From NCBI GenBank assembly GCA_965226855.1, contig CBDDEE010000023.1, positions 1 to 64,000 of the forward strand: a DNA stretch of 64,000 nucleotides. Direction: 5' to 3'. This stretch comes from JAUXJB01 sp965226855. Lineage in GTDB: Bacteria > Myxococcota_A > UBA9160 > SZUA-336. Position 1 is the stretch's first letter. Each line of letters starts with the position of its first letter. Below, piece by piece: positions 8,690 to 16,214 of the stretch. Under the pieces are notes generated by a model. The model was not told the origin of the DNA, searched no databases, and worked only from the letters and a program-made list of their open reading frames with translations. Position numbers and translations under genes: made by a program.

Positions 8690-9301
8690 CTCGACCGGTC
8701 AGGAGGCCCCCCGCGGGCCGGCCGAGGGCGCCGCGGCCACGTGGCACCCTTGCGCGCAAGCCGACGGCCGTCGATCGGCTGGTCGGCCGTGGGCTGGAAG
8801 CTCTCTACAACAGCCTCTACCCGCGCCTGGTCGGGCGCTGGCTCCGGCAGCGACTGGAGGACGACCTGCGCTTCGAGCACAGCTCCGTAGAGCTCGGCCG
8901 CTGTGGTGGCGGGCTCGCGGACCTGTGTATCGCACACCTGTCGGATCTGCACGCCGGTCACTTCATGACCGAGGCGGACCTGTCGCAGATTTTCGAACGG
9001 GTCGCCCGCGAGGAGCCGCACCTCGTGCTGCTGGGCGGCGATCTGATCGAGCGCAACGCGGAGGAGATCCTGCTGCTCGGCAAAGCGCTCTCCCTGCTCC
9101 GCCCGCCACTCGGGATCTTCGCCGTGCCGGGCAACCACGAGTACAGCGCGGAGGCGGAGTTGCGTCTGTGGCGCAGCTTCCTCGAGGAGCACGGCGTCGA
9201 GCTACTGATGAATCGTGGGCTGCGCCTCGAGCACCACGGCGAGACTCTCTGGCTGGCCGGTGTCGACGACCTGACGCACGGGGAGCCCGATCTCGCAGCA
9301 G

Positions 9302-9310
9302 CCGTTGCGG
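9302..9310. repeat. Target-site duplication, left copy
   Basis: CCGTTGCGG immediately left of the inserted element; an identical copy is at 10753-10761. A 9-base duplication is within the 8-9 bases usual for IS256-family insertion. Runs of G and C at the junction make the exact edge ambiguous by one or two bases. Confidence 0.8.
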
Positions 9311-10752
9311 GGGGCTTGTCCTATTCGGTGTTGAATCTCCGAGAGCAGCGACTCCCGATTGAACGATCTTACGCGGCTTCGTTATCTACGTGAAGTGATT
9401 CCTCGTGGCGTCGAAGTGCGTCGACGAGCGTTGACATGTCTTTCAATCCCCTGACCCGGCGGAAGCCTTTCCGAGCGTCGAGGAGGGCGGCTCCGACCCA
9501 ACGGAGCATCATCTTCCCTCCCCGCCACCGTTTCACTCGTCGTGTGTAGGTTGCGATCTTGTCGTTCAGGCTCTCGATCGCGTTGGTACTCCGGAGGCTT
9601 TGAAGGAGAATTCCATTCACTCCGAGGCGCAGCAGGGTGAGAGTGTCCTCCAAGCCCTCGCGAAGTGAGGCGGCCGCACCCGGATGCGACTGTTCGAGCG
9701 ACCGCGCCAGGTTCTCGAGAAGTCGCTGCGCCCGCGCTGCGTCCGTCGCATTCCATGCCTCGTCCAGCGCGCGTTTGATGCTGGGGCGAGCGGTCTGCGG
9801 CAGGTGCCCGAGTACGTTTTGGCGCTTGTGCACCGGACACCTTTGGATCAGCGCCAGGTCACCGAAAATCTTGTCGATCGCTTGGCGCAGCGCTTTCGAG
9901 CCGTCGATCACGAACACCAACGCCTGGTCGGTCGAGAGCCCACGTTCCACGAGGTCTGCGAGAAGCGCCCTTGCGACGGCCGCGTTCTCGGTGTTGCCCT
10001 CGCGAATCCCCAGCGGATGCTTCTTCCCGTCGGAATCGAACCCCAGAGCCACCAAAATGCAGTGGTCACGGAAGTGGATGCCGTCAAGCATCACGATCTT
10101 CAAGTCGAGCTCGGCGAGAGGCTGGCTGATCCACTCGCCCAGTTTCTGCTCGGTCAACGCCACGAACCGACGGGAGACAGCGCTCCTCGAGGTCGACCGT
10201 TCGGTCTCCGTGGGCGGCAGTCGATCCAAGCTTCGCGCATAGCGTCGAGTCGATACGCCCGCTGCCACCGCTTCGAGCGTGTGGTGATCCAGTGGATCCC
10301 GATCCGTCGCAGCCTCGAAGCTCGGCAGTACAAGTTCTCCGCCCTCGATCGACCGAACGCGAGGTCGACGAATCGCGATCCGCCGACCTCCCAAAGTGAC
10401 GGGACTCTCCGTGCTCCCCGCGCGACGACCGGGGCGCTCCTCATCGGGTTTCCAAGGCAGACCGCACAGCGCCGTGCGGTCGTGCTCCATCATCGCACCG
10501 AGCACTTGCTTGCCTGCCTCGACGCAGATACCGAAAAACGCGCGGTCGATGTCTTCGAGCGCCGACAACATCGGTAGCGGTAACTTGACGTGGGCGGTGT
10601 GAGCAACGGGTAGGTCTTGAGTGAACTTTGATTTCGTGAAATGCTTCGCCATGGTTGGCTCCTTCGTTGGGTTTGCATACCCCCTCCGTACCACACGGAG
10701 GGCGAAGGAGCCGCCACTCTCATCTCTCTAAATCACACCTTCTGGGACATCC
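9311..10752. mobile_element. IS256-family insertion sequence, complete
   Basis: About 1.44 kb, bounded by imperfect terminal inverted repeats: the left end begins GGGGCTTGTCC with GGTGTTGA inside it, and the right end read inward begins GGATGTCCC with GGTGTGA inside it. A single full-length transposase fills it on the minus strand. Flanking direct repeats CCGTTGCGG show insertion into the metallophosphoesterase. Both ends and the transposase look intact, so the element may still be mobile. No second copy is visible in this window. Confidence 0.88.
9369..10652 (-). CDS. IS256-family (Mutator-type) transposase
   Basis: A 427-residue DDE transposase catalysing cut-and-paste or copy-out movement of the element. 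The DDE triad segments are visible: IVMLDGIHFRDH (first Asp), FVIDGSKALRQA (second Asp) and STNAIESLND (Glu), in order and at family-like spacing; CPVHKRQNVL is the conserved motif between them. The start at 10652 gives MAKHFTKSKF; a longer in-frame start at 10694 is less likely because it lies upstream of the apparent ribosome site. The sequence has no stops or frameshifts, in contrast to the host gene it splits. Confidence 0.93.
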   Translation of the reverse strand: MAKHFTKSKFTQDLPVAHTAHVKLPLPMLSALEDIDRAFFGICVEAGKQVLGAMMEHDRTALCGLPWKPDEERPGRRAGSTESPVTLGGRRIAIRRPRVRSIEGGELVLPSFEAATDRDPLDHHTLEAVAAGVSTRRYARSLDRLPPTETERSTSRSAVSRRFVALTEQKLGEWISQPLAELDLKIVMLDGIHFRDHCILVALGFDSDGKKHPLGIREGNTENAAVARALLADLVERGLSTDQALVFVIDGSKALRQAIDKIFGDLALIQRCPVHKRQNVLGHLPQTARPSIKRALDEAWNATDAARAQRLLENLARSLEQSHPGAAASLREGLEDTLTLLRLGVNGILLQSLRSTNAIESLNDKIATYTRRVKRWRGGKMMLRWVGAALLDARKGFRRVRGLKDMSTLVDALRRHEESLHVDNEAA

Positions 10753-10761
10753 CCGTTGCGG
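10753..10761. repeat. Target-site duplication, right copy
   Basis: CCGTTGCGG immediately right of the element, identical to 9302-9310. Phosphoesterase coding resumes here in the original frame. Confidence 0.8.
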
Positions 10762-11039
10762 GAGCTCGAGAAGAAGAGCCCGTCGTGCTGCTCTCCCACC
10801 ACCCGGACATGTTCCGCGAGGCCGCCTGGGTGGGCGTGGACCTGACCATCTCCGGACACACGCACGGCGGGCAGATCACCCTCTACGGCAAGACACCGCT
10901 GCGGCAGACGCGCCTCGGCTACTGGCGCGGGCAGTTCGACGTTGACGGGCCCGGCTTTACGTGAGTCGCGGGGCCGGCACGACGCGTCTTCCGCTGCGGA
11001 TCCAGGCGCCGGGTGAGGTTTCTCTGATCCGGCTCTGTC

Positions 11040-12125
11040 CTACCCGTCGAACTGAATGACGCTGCGGGCCACCTCGCCGCGCGCGAGCTGCTCGAAGCCC
11101 TGGTTGATCTCCTCGAGCTTCAGGTGCTGGGAGATCAGGTCGTCTAGGTTGAGCTTGCCGTTCAGGTAGAAGTCCACGTACTTCGGCATGTCGCTGCGGA
11201 AGCGGTTGGAACCCATGTTGCAGCCCTGGATCTTCTTCTCGGACAGGAACTCGACGCCGTCGAGCTCGATCTTGGTGCCGATCGGTATCATGCCGATCAC
11301 CGTCGCCGCACCACCCCGCTTCAGCATGGCGAAGGCCTGCTCGGCGGCAATCTTGAGGCCGATCGCCTCGAACGAGTAGTCGACACCGCCCTGTGTCAGC
11401 TCGCGCACGGCCTCAACTGGATCCGTGGAGCTCGCGTTCACCACGTCGGTGGCGCCGAACTTACGGGACAGCTCGAGCTTCGGCTCAAGCATGTCGATGG
11501 CGATGATCCGTCCCGCGCCCGCGATCTGCGCGCCCTGAATCGCGCTCAGCCCGACCCCGCCGCAGCCGATCACGGCGACCGTGCTCCCCACCTCGATCTT
11601 CGCGGTGGTGAACACTGCTCCCATTCCGGTCGTCACGCCGCAGCCGATCAGCGCGGCCCTGTCGAGCGGCATGTCCTTGCGAATCTTCACGATGGCGTGC
11701 TCGTGCACGAGCATCTGCTCGGCGAAGGACGAAAGGTCCAGGAACTGGTGCACGACCTCGTCGCCCTTCGAGAGACGCGGCGGCTGGTCGGGAGCCCGCC
11801 GGGTCTCCTGCTTGCTGCACAGCGAGGGGCGACCGCCAAGACAGTACTCGCAATGTCCGCAGAAGACGGAGAGGCACGTGATGACGTGATCTCCCTTCTC
11901 CACGTAGCGAACCTCGGATCCGACTTGTTCGACGACGCCCGCCGACTCGTGACCGAGCACCGCGGGCATGGAGTACGGATAGGCGCCGCTGTGAAAGTGG
12001 AGATCGCTGTGACAGATGCCCGCGTGAGCGGTGCGCACGAGCACCTCGTGGGGGCCGGGCTTGCTGATGTCGATGTTCTCTATTTCGAGGGGCACGTTGA
12101 TACCCCGGAGGACTGCTGCTCTCAT
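11040..12125 (-). CDS. Zinc-dependent medium-chain alcohol dehydrogenase
   Basis: A 361-residue MDR-family dehydrogenase. Catalytic zinc ligands: Cys in HAGICHSDLHFHSG, the GHES motif and the later Cys of ALIGCGVTTG. Structural zinc lobe: CGHCEYCLGGRPSLC with four cysteines. The cofactor motif is VIGCGGVGLSAIQGA. The overall layout resembles class-III-like and mycobacterial-type NAD-dependent alcohol dehydrogenases. The start at 12125 gives MRAAVLRGINVPLEI, the usual family N-terminus, instead of a longer version from 12152. It is divergent from the uracil-DNA glycosylase gene at 12180, so the 54-base gap probably holds both promoters. Substrate unknown. Confidence 0.9.
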   Translation of the reverse strand: MRAAVLRGINVPLEIENIDISKPGPHEVLVRTAHAGICHSDLHFHSGAYPYSMPAVLGHESAGVVEQVGSEVRYVEKGDHVITCLSVFCGHCEYCLGGRPSLCSKQETRRAPDQPPRLSKGDEVVHQFLDLSSFAEQMLVHEHAIVKIRKDMPLDRAALIGCGVTTGMGAVFTTAKIEVGSTVAVIGCGGVGLSAIQGAQIAGAGRIIAIDMLEPKLELSRKFGATDVVNASSTDPVEAVRELTQGGVDYSFEAIGLKIAAEQAFAMLKRGGAATVIGMIPIGTKIELDGVEFLSEKKIQGCNMGSNRFRSDMPKYVDFYLNGKLNLDDLISQHLKLEEINQGFEQLARGEVARSVIQFDG

Positions 12126-12179
12126 GACGTGCATTCTAGCCGACGTGTACAATCGCCGGGTGGGTGAGGGAGGCGGCCG

Positions 12180-12785
12180 GTGAACCAGGACGTGCTGGCG
12201 ATGCTTCAGGACGAGATGCGCGCGTGTCGACGCTGCAGCGCTGCCGGCTTTCCGATCGTGCCGGGCGCAATCCTATCGGGAGAGGCAAGCGCGAAGATCA
12301 TGCTGGTGGGCCAGGCGCCAGGCGTCACCGAGGTAGCAACGAACCGCCCGTTCGACGGTCCCGCCGGTCGCCGACTCTTTCGCTGGCTCGGGAGAGCCGG
12401 CTTTGCAGAGGACGAGTTTCGCAAGCGCCACTACATCGCCGCGGTCACGCGCTGCTATCCCGGGAGACGCGCGTCCGGCCGCGGGGACCGATCCCCGAGC
12501 CGCGCTGAGCAGGCTCTGTGTCGATCCTACCTCGACGCGGAGCTGGAGCTCATCGCCCCCGAGCTCATCATCCCGGTCGGTCGGCTGGCCATTCGTGCGT
12601 TCCTCGGGGCGAAGGCACTGAACGAGGTCGTCGGAAGCGTGACCCAGGACTCCGAGGGTCGCTGGATCGTGCCCTTCCCCCATCCCTCGGGGGCGAGCCG
12701 CTGGTTCAACGATCCGGAGAATGCGGCGCACGTGGACCGCGCTATTCGCCACCTGGCGCGTCTGCGACGGCAGCTCGACCTCTAG
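12180..12785 (+). CDS. Uracil-DNA glycosylase superfamily protein (Fe-S type)
   Basis: A 201-residue protein with the family-4/5-like glycosylase layout. MLVGQAPGVTEV with RPFDGPAGRRLF forms the uracil-binding active-site loop, and FPHPSGASRWF is the C-terminal HPS motif. Cys pair ACRRC near residues 15-20 and later Cys in TRCYPGR and ALCRSYL could hold a 4Fe-4S cluster. These enzymes excise uracil from DNA, or in UdgX-like members bind it covalently. The start is GTG at 12180. It is followed 10 bases later by an alpha/beta hydrolase and may be cotranscribed with it. Confidence 0.82.
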   Translation: MNQDVLAMLQDEMRACRRCSAAGFPIVPGAILSGEASAKIMLVGQAPGVTEVATNRPFDGPAGRRLFRWLGRAGFAEDEFRKRHYIAAVTRCYPGRRASGRGDRSPSRAEQALCRSYLDAELELIAPELIIPVGRLAIRAFLGAKALNEVVGSVTQDSEGRWIVPFPHPSGASRWFNDPENAAHVDRAIRHLARLRRQLDL

Positions 12786-12795
12786 AGACTCGCGC

Positions 12796-13677
12796 GTGGA
12801 GCTGGACGTGGTGCGGAGGCGGGTAGAGCTCCCCGAACGCGGCGTGGAGCTGGGCATCCTGGACTTTGGCGGCGAGGGTCCCCTGGCCCTGCTCGCTCAC
12901 GCGAACGGGTTCTGCGCCGGCATCTTCGGACTGCTGGCCGAGGCGCTGCGCGAGGAGTTTCGGGTCGTTGCCTTCGACGCGCGCGGACACGGCGACTCCT
13001 CCAGACCACCGCTCGACGCGTACGACTGGGGCGAGTTCGCCCTGGATCTGCTCGCCCTAGCGGAGCGCCTCTGCGCTGAGCTCGGCTACGCGCGGGTGGA
13101 CTACGGGATTGGCCACTCCTTCGGGGGCACCGCCACACTGACGGCTGCAGCGGAGCGTCCAGACCTGTTCGGCCGCGTCGCCCTGCTGGACCCGGTCGTC
13201 ATGCCACCGACAGAGGACCGCCAGTCGGACCTGTCACGGCGGCGCAACATCATGTCGGACATCGCGCGGAACCGCCGGCAAGTCTGGTCGTCACGCGACG
13301 AGCTGCGCGAGACCTGGGGCGCACGCGAGGCCTTCGCGGCCTGGGATCGCCGCGTTCTCGACCTCTACATCGACGAGGGCTTTCGCGATCGCGACGACGG
13401 CCAGGTCGAGCTCAAGTGCTCCGGTGAGATCGAGGCCACGATCTTCGAGGCGGGCCGCCACTTCGACCCGTTCGCGCGCACGAAGCAGGCGCGCACCCCC
13501 GGCCTCCTCCTGAGCGGTAGCGATGGACAGCTGCCGGCGGCTTTGCACCAGCGACTGGCGGCCGGTATCCCCGCGCTACAGCTCGAGTCCATCCCGGCAG
13601 GCCACCTGATGCTGATGACGGCCCCCGACCTCGTCGCGGAGAGGGTGCTGGCGTTCGCCGCGCGAACTCCGCTCTAA
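12796..13677 (+). CDS. Alpha/beta hydrolase
   Basis: A 293-residue alpha/beta-hydrolase-fold protein. HANGFCAG supplies the oxyanion HG-like region, AFDARGHGDS is the conserved strand, GIGHSFGGTAT carries the nucleophile Ser (G-H-S-F-G), and SIPAGHLMLM near the C-terminus has the catalytic His. The start is set at GTG 12796, giving VELDVVRRRVELPE; the open frame upstream to 12721 overlaps the glycosylase gene. It is immediately downstream of, and probably cotranscribed with, that gene. The ester or amide substrate is unknown. Its end overlaps the DUF5989 gene's stop by four bases on the opposite strand. Confidence 0.87.
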   Translation: MELDVVRRRVELPERGVELGILDFGGEGPLALLAHANGFCAGIFGLLAEALREEFRVVAFDARGHGDSSRPPLDAYDWGEFALDLLALAERLCAELGYARVDYGIGHSFGGTATLTAAAERPDLFGRVALLDPVVMPPTEDRQSDLSRRRNIMSDIARNRRQVWSSRDELRETWGAREAFAAWDRRVLDLYIDEGFRDRDDGQVELKCSGEIEATIFEAGRHFDPFARTKQARTPGLLLSGSDGQLPAALHQRLAAGIPALQLESIPAGHLMLMTAPDLVAERVLAFAARTPL

Positions 13678-13883
13678 AACAGCGTGTAGATGAAGGGCGC
13701 GGCGGCTGTCCCCCCGAGCAGCACGAGCGCCCCGAACAGCAGCAGGCACACGATGATTGGGGTGAGCCACCACTTCTTGCTGTCCTTGAGGAAGTCCCAG
13801 AACTCGCGCACCAGGCCCGGACGGCTCGCGGCCGCTGCCTGATCCACGAAGTCCTTTGCGCCGTCTGACTGCTTGTCGTCCAC
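13674..13883 (-). CDS. DUF5989 small membrane protein
   Basis: A 69-residue protein with the DUF5989 signature FLKDSKKWWLTPIIV, one transmembrane helix (IIVCLLLFGALVLLGG) and the conserved end AAPFIYTLF. This family is typically encoded beside carbamoyltransferases and SxtJ proteins, which is what is seen here: SxtJ lies nine bases upstream. Its molecular role is not established. Third gene of a three-gene minus-strand cassette. Confidence 0.85.
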   Translation of the reverse strand: MDDKQSDGAKDFVDQAAAASRPGLVREFWDFLKDSKKWWLTPIIVCLLLFGALVLLGGTAAAPFIYTLF

Positions 13884-13892
13884 TCGCTCGCC

Positions 13893-14339
13893 TCAGAACT
13901 GCTTGAAGTAGCTTTCCTTCGAGCGCGGCGGCCGCGCATCGACCCAGTAGCTCGGCTCGCCCGGCAGGAAGCGCCGGCTCATCGGATCGCGGCCCGCCAG
14001 GCGCAGCAGCACTCCTACCGGTGTGATCACCAGGTAGAACAGCCCTCCCAGTATCACATACGAGAGCACGAACCCGAGCGGGAACGCGATCAGCGTGAGC
14101 GCCACGTAGAGCGGCCGGTTCGCAGCCGGGGCGAGCAGCGAGAACAGCGCCGCCAGCGCGCCAAGCCCGCCGAGCGTCGCCGCCACCCAGGTACGAGCGT
14201 CCCCCAGCCCGAACGCGAAGATCGCAGTCTCGAGCCATGCGAGCAGCGCCAGCAGCCCGAAGCCCACGAAGGCAATGAACCCGAACTGGCGCAGCGTGCG
14301 CCGATCCGGGCGGAGGTCGATGTCGATCAGCTTGCTCAC
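13893..14339 (-). CDS. SxtJ-family membrane protein
   Basis: A 148-residue integral membrane protein with four or so predicted helices, starting around FGFIAFVGFGLLALLAWLE, and a polar C-terminus containing RLAGRDPMSRRFLPG and SYWVDARPP, a segment characteristic of SxtJ proteins. SxtJ was named from the saxitoxin cluster, where it sits beside a carbamoyltransferase; its activity is unknown. It lies directly between the carbamoyltransferase (its stop is three bases upstream of this ATG) and DUF5989, so the three genes are almost certainly one operon. Confidence 0.84.
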   Translation of the reverse strand: MSKLIDIDLRPDRRTLRQFGFIAFVGFGLLALLAWLETAIFAFGLGDARTWVAATLGGLGALAALFSLLAPAANRPLYVALTLIAFPLGFVLSYVILGGLFYLVITPVGVLLRLAGRDPMSRRFLPGEPSYWVDARPPRSKESYFKQF

Positions 14340-14342
14340 GGG

Positions 14343-16172
14343 CTAATCCAGCTCGAACTCGGCCAGGTAGGCCTGCCGGTCGATCTCGCCCGCGTGGGGC
14401 TGGTCGGTCTTGCGCAGCAGCACGTTTTCGATCACCAGCACATCCATGTCGGTGGCCATGAAGCAGCGGTAGGCGTCCTCGGGCGTGCAGACGATCGGCT
14501 CGCCACGAACGTTGAAGCTCGTGTTGATGACGACGGGAGTCCCCGTCCTGTGCTTGAAGGCGCGCAGAATCCGGGTGAAGCGGGGGAAGCGTTCCGGGTC
14601 CACGGTCTGGACGCGCGCGGAGTGGTCCACGTGCGTGATCGCGGGCACGACCGATCGCACGCCGTGTACCCGGTCGAGTCCGCCGGTCGGAGCTCCCTCT
14701 GACGGCTTTCTCTTGTCCTCGCGCACCGGAGCCACGATCAGCATGTAGGGGCTGTCCTCCTCCGGGCGCACCTCGAAGTAGCGATCCACGTCCTCGCGCA
14801 GCACCGCGGGCGCGAACGGGCGGAAGGACTCGCGGAATTTGATCTTGAGGTTCATCACGGACTGCATCTCGGGCGAGCGCGCATCTCCGAGGATCGAGCG
14901 GCTCCCGAGCGCGCGCGGTCCGAACTCCATCCGGCCCTCCATGTGGCCGACGACGTGTCCGCTCGCGATCAGCTCCGCGATCTCGTCCACGAGCTCGTCC
15001 TCTTCGTCGACGACCCGGTACACGGCCCCGGCGGCGTCGAGCGAGCGCTTTACCTCCTCCGACGTGTAGCGCGGGCCGAGGAGCGAGCCTCGCTGCGTAT
15101 CCCGACCACGGTTGTCCCGCTCGTTCTCGAGCAGCTGGTACCAGACGAACAGGGCGGCGCCGAGCGCACCGCCCGCGTCGCCCGCAGCCGGCTGGATCCA
15201 GACCTGCTCGAACGGGGACTCGCGCAGGATACGGCCGTTTCCTACACAGTTGAGTGCCACGCCGCCCGCGAGCGCAAGGTTGCGGCAGCCCGTGAGCTCG
15301 TGGGCGTAGCGAGCGACCCGCAACATGATCTCTTCGGTCACGGCCTGGATCGAGGCGGCCAGGTCCATCTCGCGCTGGGTGATCGGCGACTCGGGCGCGC
15401 GCGGCGGCCCGCCGAAGAGCCGTTCCAGCTTCCGCGACGTCATCACGTCATGGTGCGTGTACGCGAAGTACGACAGATCCATGCGGAACGAGCCGTCCGG
15501 CTTCAGGTCCAGGAGTTCGTTCAGGATGAGCTCCCGATAGACCGGCTGGCCGTACGGAGCCAGCCCCATGAGCTTGTACTCGCCGCTGTTCACCCTGAAG
15601 CCGGTGAAGTACGTGAACGCGGAGTAGAGCAGGCCGAGCGAGTGCGGAAAGCGCAGCTCCTTCCGCATGCGCAGCTCGTTGCCGCGGCCAACCGAGATGC
15701 TCCCGGTCGTCCACTCTCCCACGCCGTCGAGCGTCACTATGGCCGCCTCGTCGAAGGGAGACGGGAAGAACGCGCTGGCCGCGTGAGACTCGTGGTGCTC
15801 CAAGAAGACGTAGCGGCGCGAGTAGCGGCCGCCGAGCGCCCGATCGAGCTCCCGTGGGGTGTAGAGCTTCTGCTTGAGCCAGAGCGGCAGTCCCATGAGG
15901 AACAGCTTGAAGCCGCCGGGCGCGAAGGACGCGTAGGTCTCGAGGATGCGGTCAAACTTGAGCAGAGGCTTGTCGTAGAACGCGACGAAGTCGAGTTCTT
16001 CGGGGCTGATCCCGCCTTCCGCAAGGCAGTAGTCGACCGCATGGCTCGGGAAGCCCGGGTCGTGCTTCCGGCGACTGAAGCGCTCTTCTTGTGCCGCCGC
16101 GACGATCTCCCCGTCAACCACCAGGCAAGCAGCGCTGTCGTGGTAGTACGCGGAGATACCTAGGATATTCAC
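14343..16172 (-). CDS. NodU/CmcH-family O-carbamoyltransferase
   Basis: A 609-residue carbamoyltransferase of the TobZ/NodU/CmcH type, expected to make a carbamoyl-adenylate from carbamoyl phosphate and ATP and transfer it to a hydroxyl of a sugar or natural product. Hallmarks: ISAYYHDSAACLV at the N-terminus, AAAQEERFSRRKHD, the metal-site EHHESHAASAFF, LALAGGVALNC, and MEFGPRALGSRSILGDAR in the C-terminal YrdC-like half. The length is normal for the family and no key block is missing. It is divergent from a GT39-like glycosyltransferase at 16215 with a 42-base gap and is the first gene of the cassette with SxtJ and DUF5989. The acceptor is likely a cell-surface glycan or lipid (inference). 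Confidence 0.92.
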   Translation of the reverse strand: MNILGISAYYHDSAACLVVDGEIVAAAQEERFSRRKHDPGFPSHAVDYCLAEGGISPEELDFVAFYDKPLLKFDRILETYASFAPGGFKLFLMGLPLWLKQKLYTPRELDRALGGRYSRRYVFLEHHESHAASAFFPSPFDEAAIVTLDGVGEWTTGSISVGRGNELRMRKELRFPHSLGLLYSAFTYFTGFRVNSGEYKLMGLAPYGQPVYRELILNELLDLKPDGSFRMDLSYFAYTHHDVMTSRKLERLFGGPPRAPESPITQREMDLAASIQAVTEEIMLRVARYAHELTGCRNLALAGGVALNCVGNGRILRESPFEQVWIQPAAGDAGGALGAALFVWYQLLENERDNRGRDTQRGSLLGPRYTSEEVKRSLDAAGAVYRVVDEEDELVDEIAELIASGHVVGHMEGRMEFGPRALGSRSILGDARSPEMQSVMNLKIKFRESFRPFAPAVLREDVDRYFEVRPEEDSPYMLIVAPVREDKRKPSEGAPTGGLDRVHGVRSVVPAITHVDHSARVQTVDPERFPRFTRILRAFKHRTGTPVVINTSFNVRGEPIVCTPEDAYRCFMATDMDVLVIENVLLRKTDQPHAGEIDRQAYLAEFELD

Positions 16173-16214
16173 CCGTGGACTCTAGCACGGCGCAGAAGTA
16201 GCCTCTGCGCCCCC

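Larger units (their letters stand above)
8686..11059 (+). pseudogene. Metallophosphoesterase split by IS256-family insertion
   Basis: A YaeI/YkuE-type calcineurin-like phosphoesterase. The 5' part (8686-9310) carries IAHLSDLHAGH, LLGGDLIE and VPGNHEY; the 3' part, resuming at 10753, carries LLSHHPDMF and SGHTHGGQ, the remaining metal-ligand blocks. Removing the element with one copy of the target repeat restores a continuous frame reading AAAVAGAREEEPVV. A second, independent lesion lies near 10955-10962: the frame hits TGA after DGPGFT, while the family ending RLYVSRGAGTTRLP continues in another frame, consistent with one lost base. That continuation runs to 11059, slightly into the convergent alcohol dehydrogenase. 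The gene is non-functional. Confidence 0.88.

Noticed and set aside
14943..16163. 406-residue plus-strand ORF opposite the carbamoyltransferase
   Set aside because: Antisense shadow of a complete, motif-rich gene; composition is typical of third-frame open reading in GC-rich DNA.
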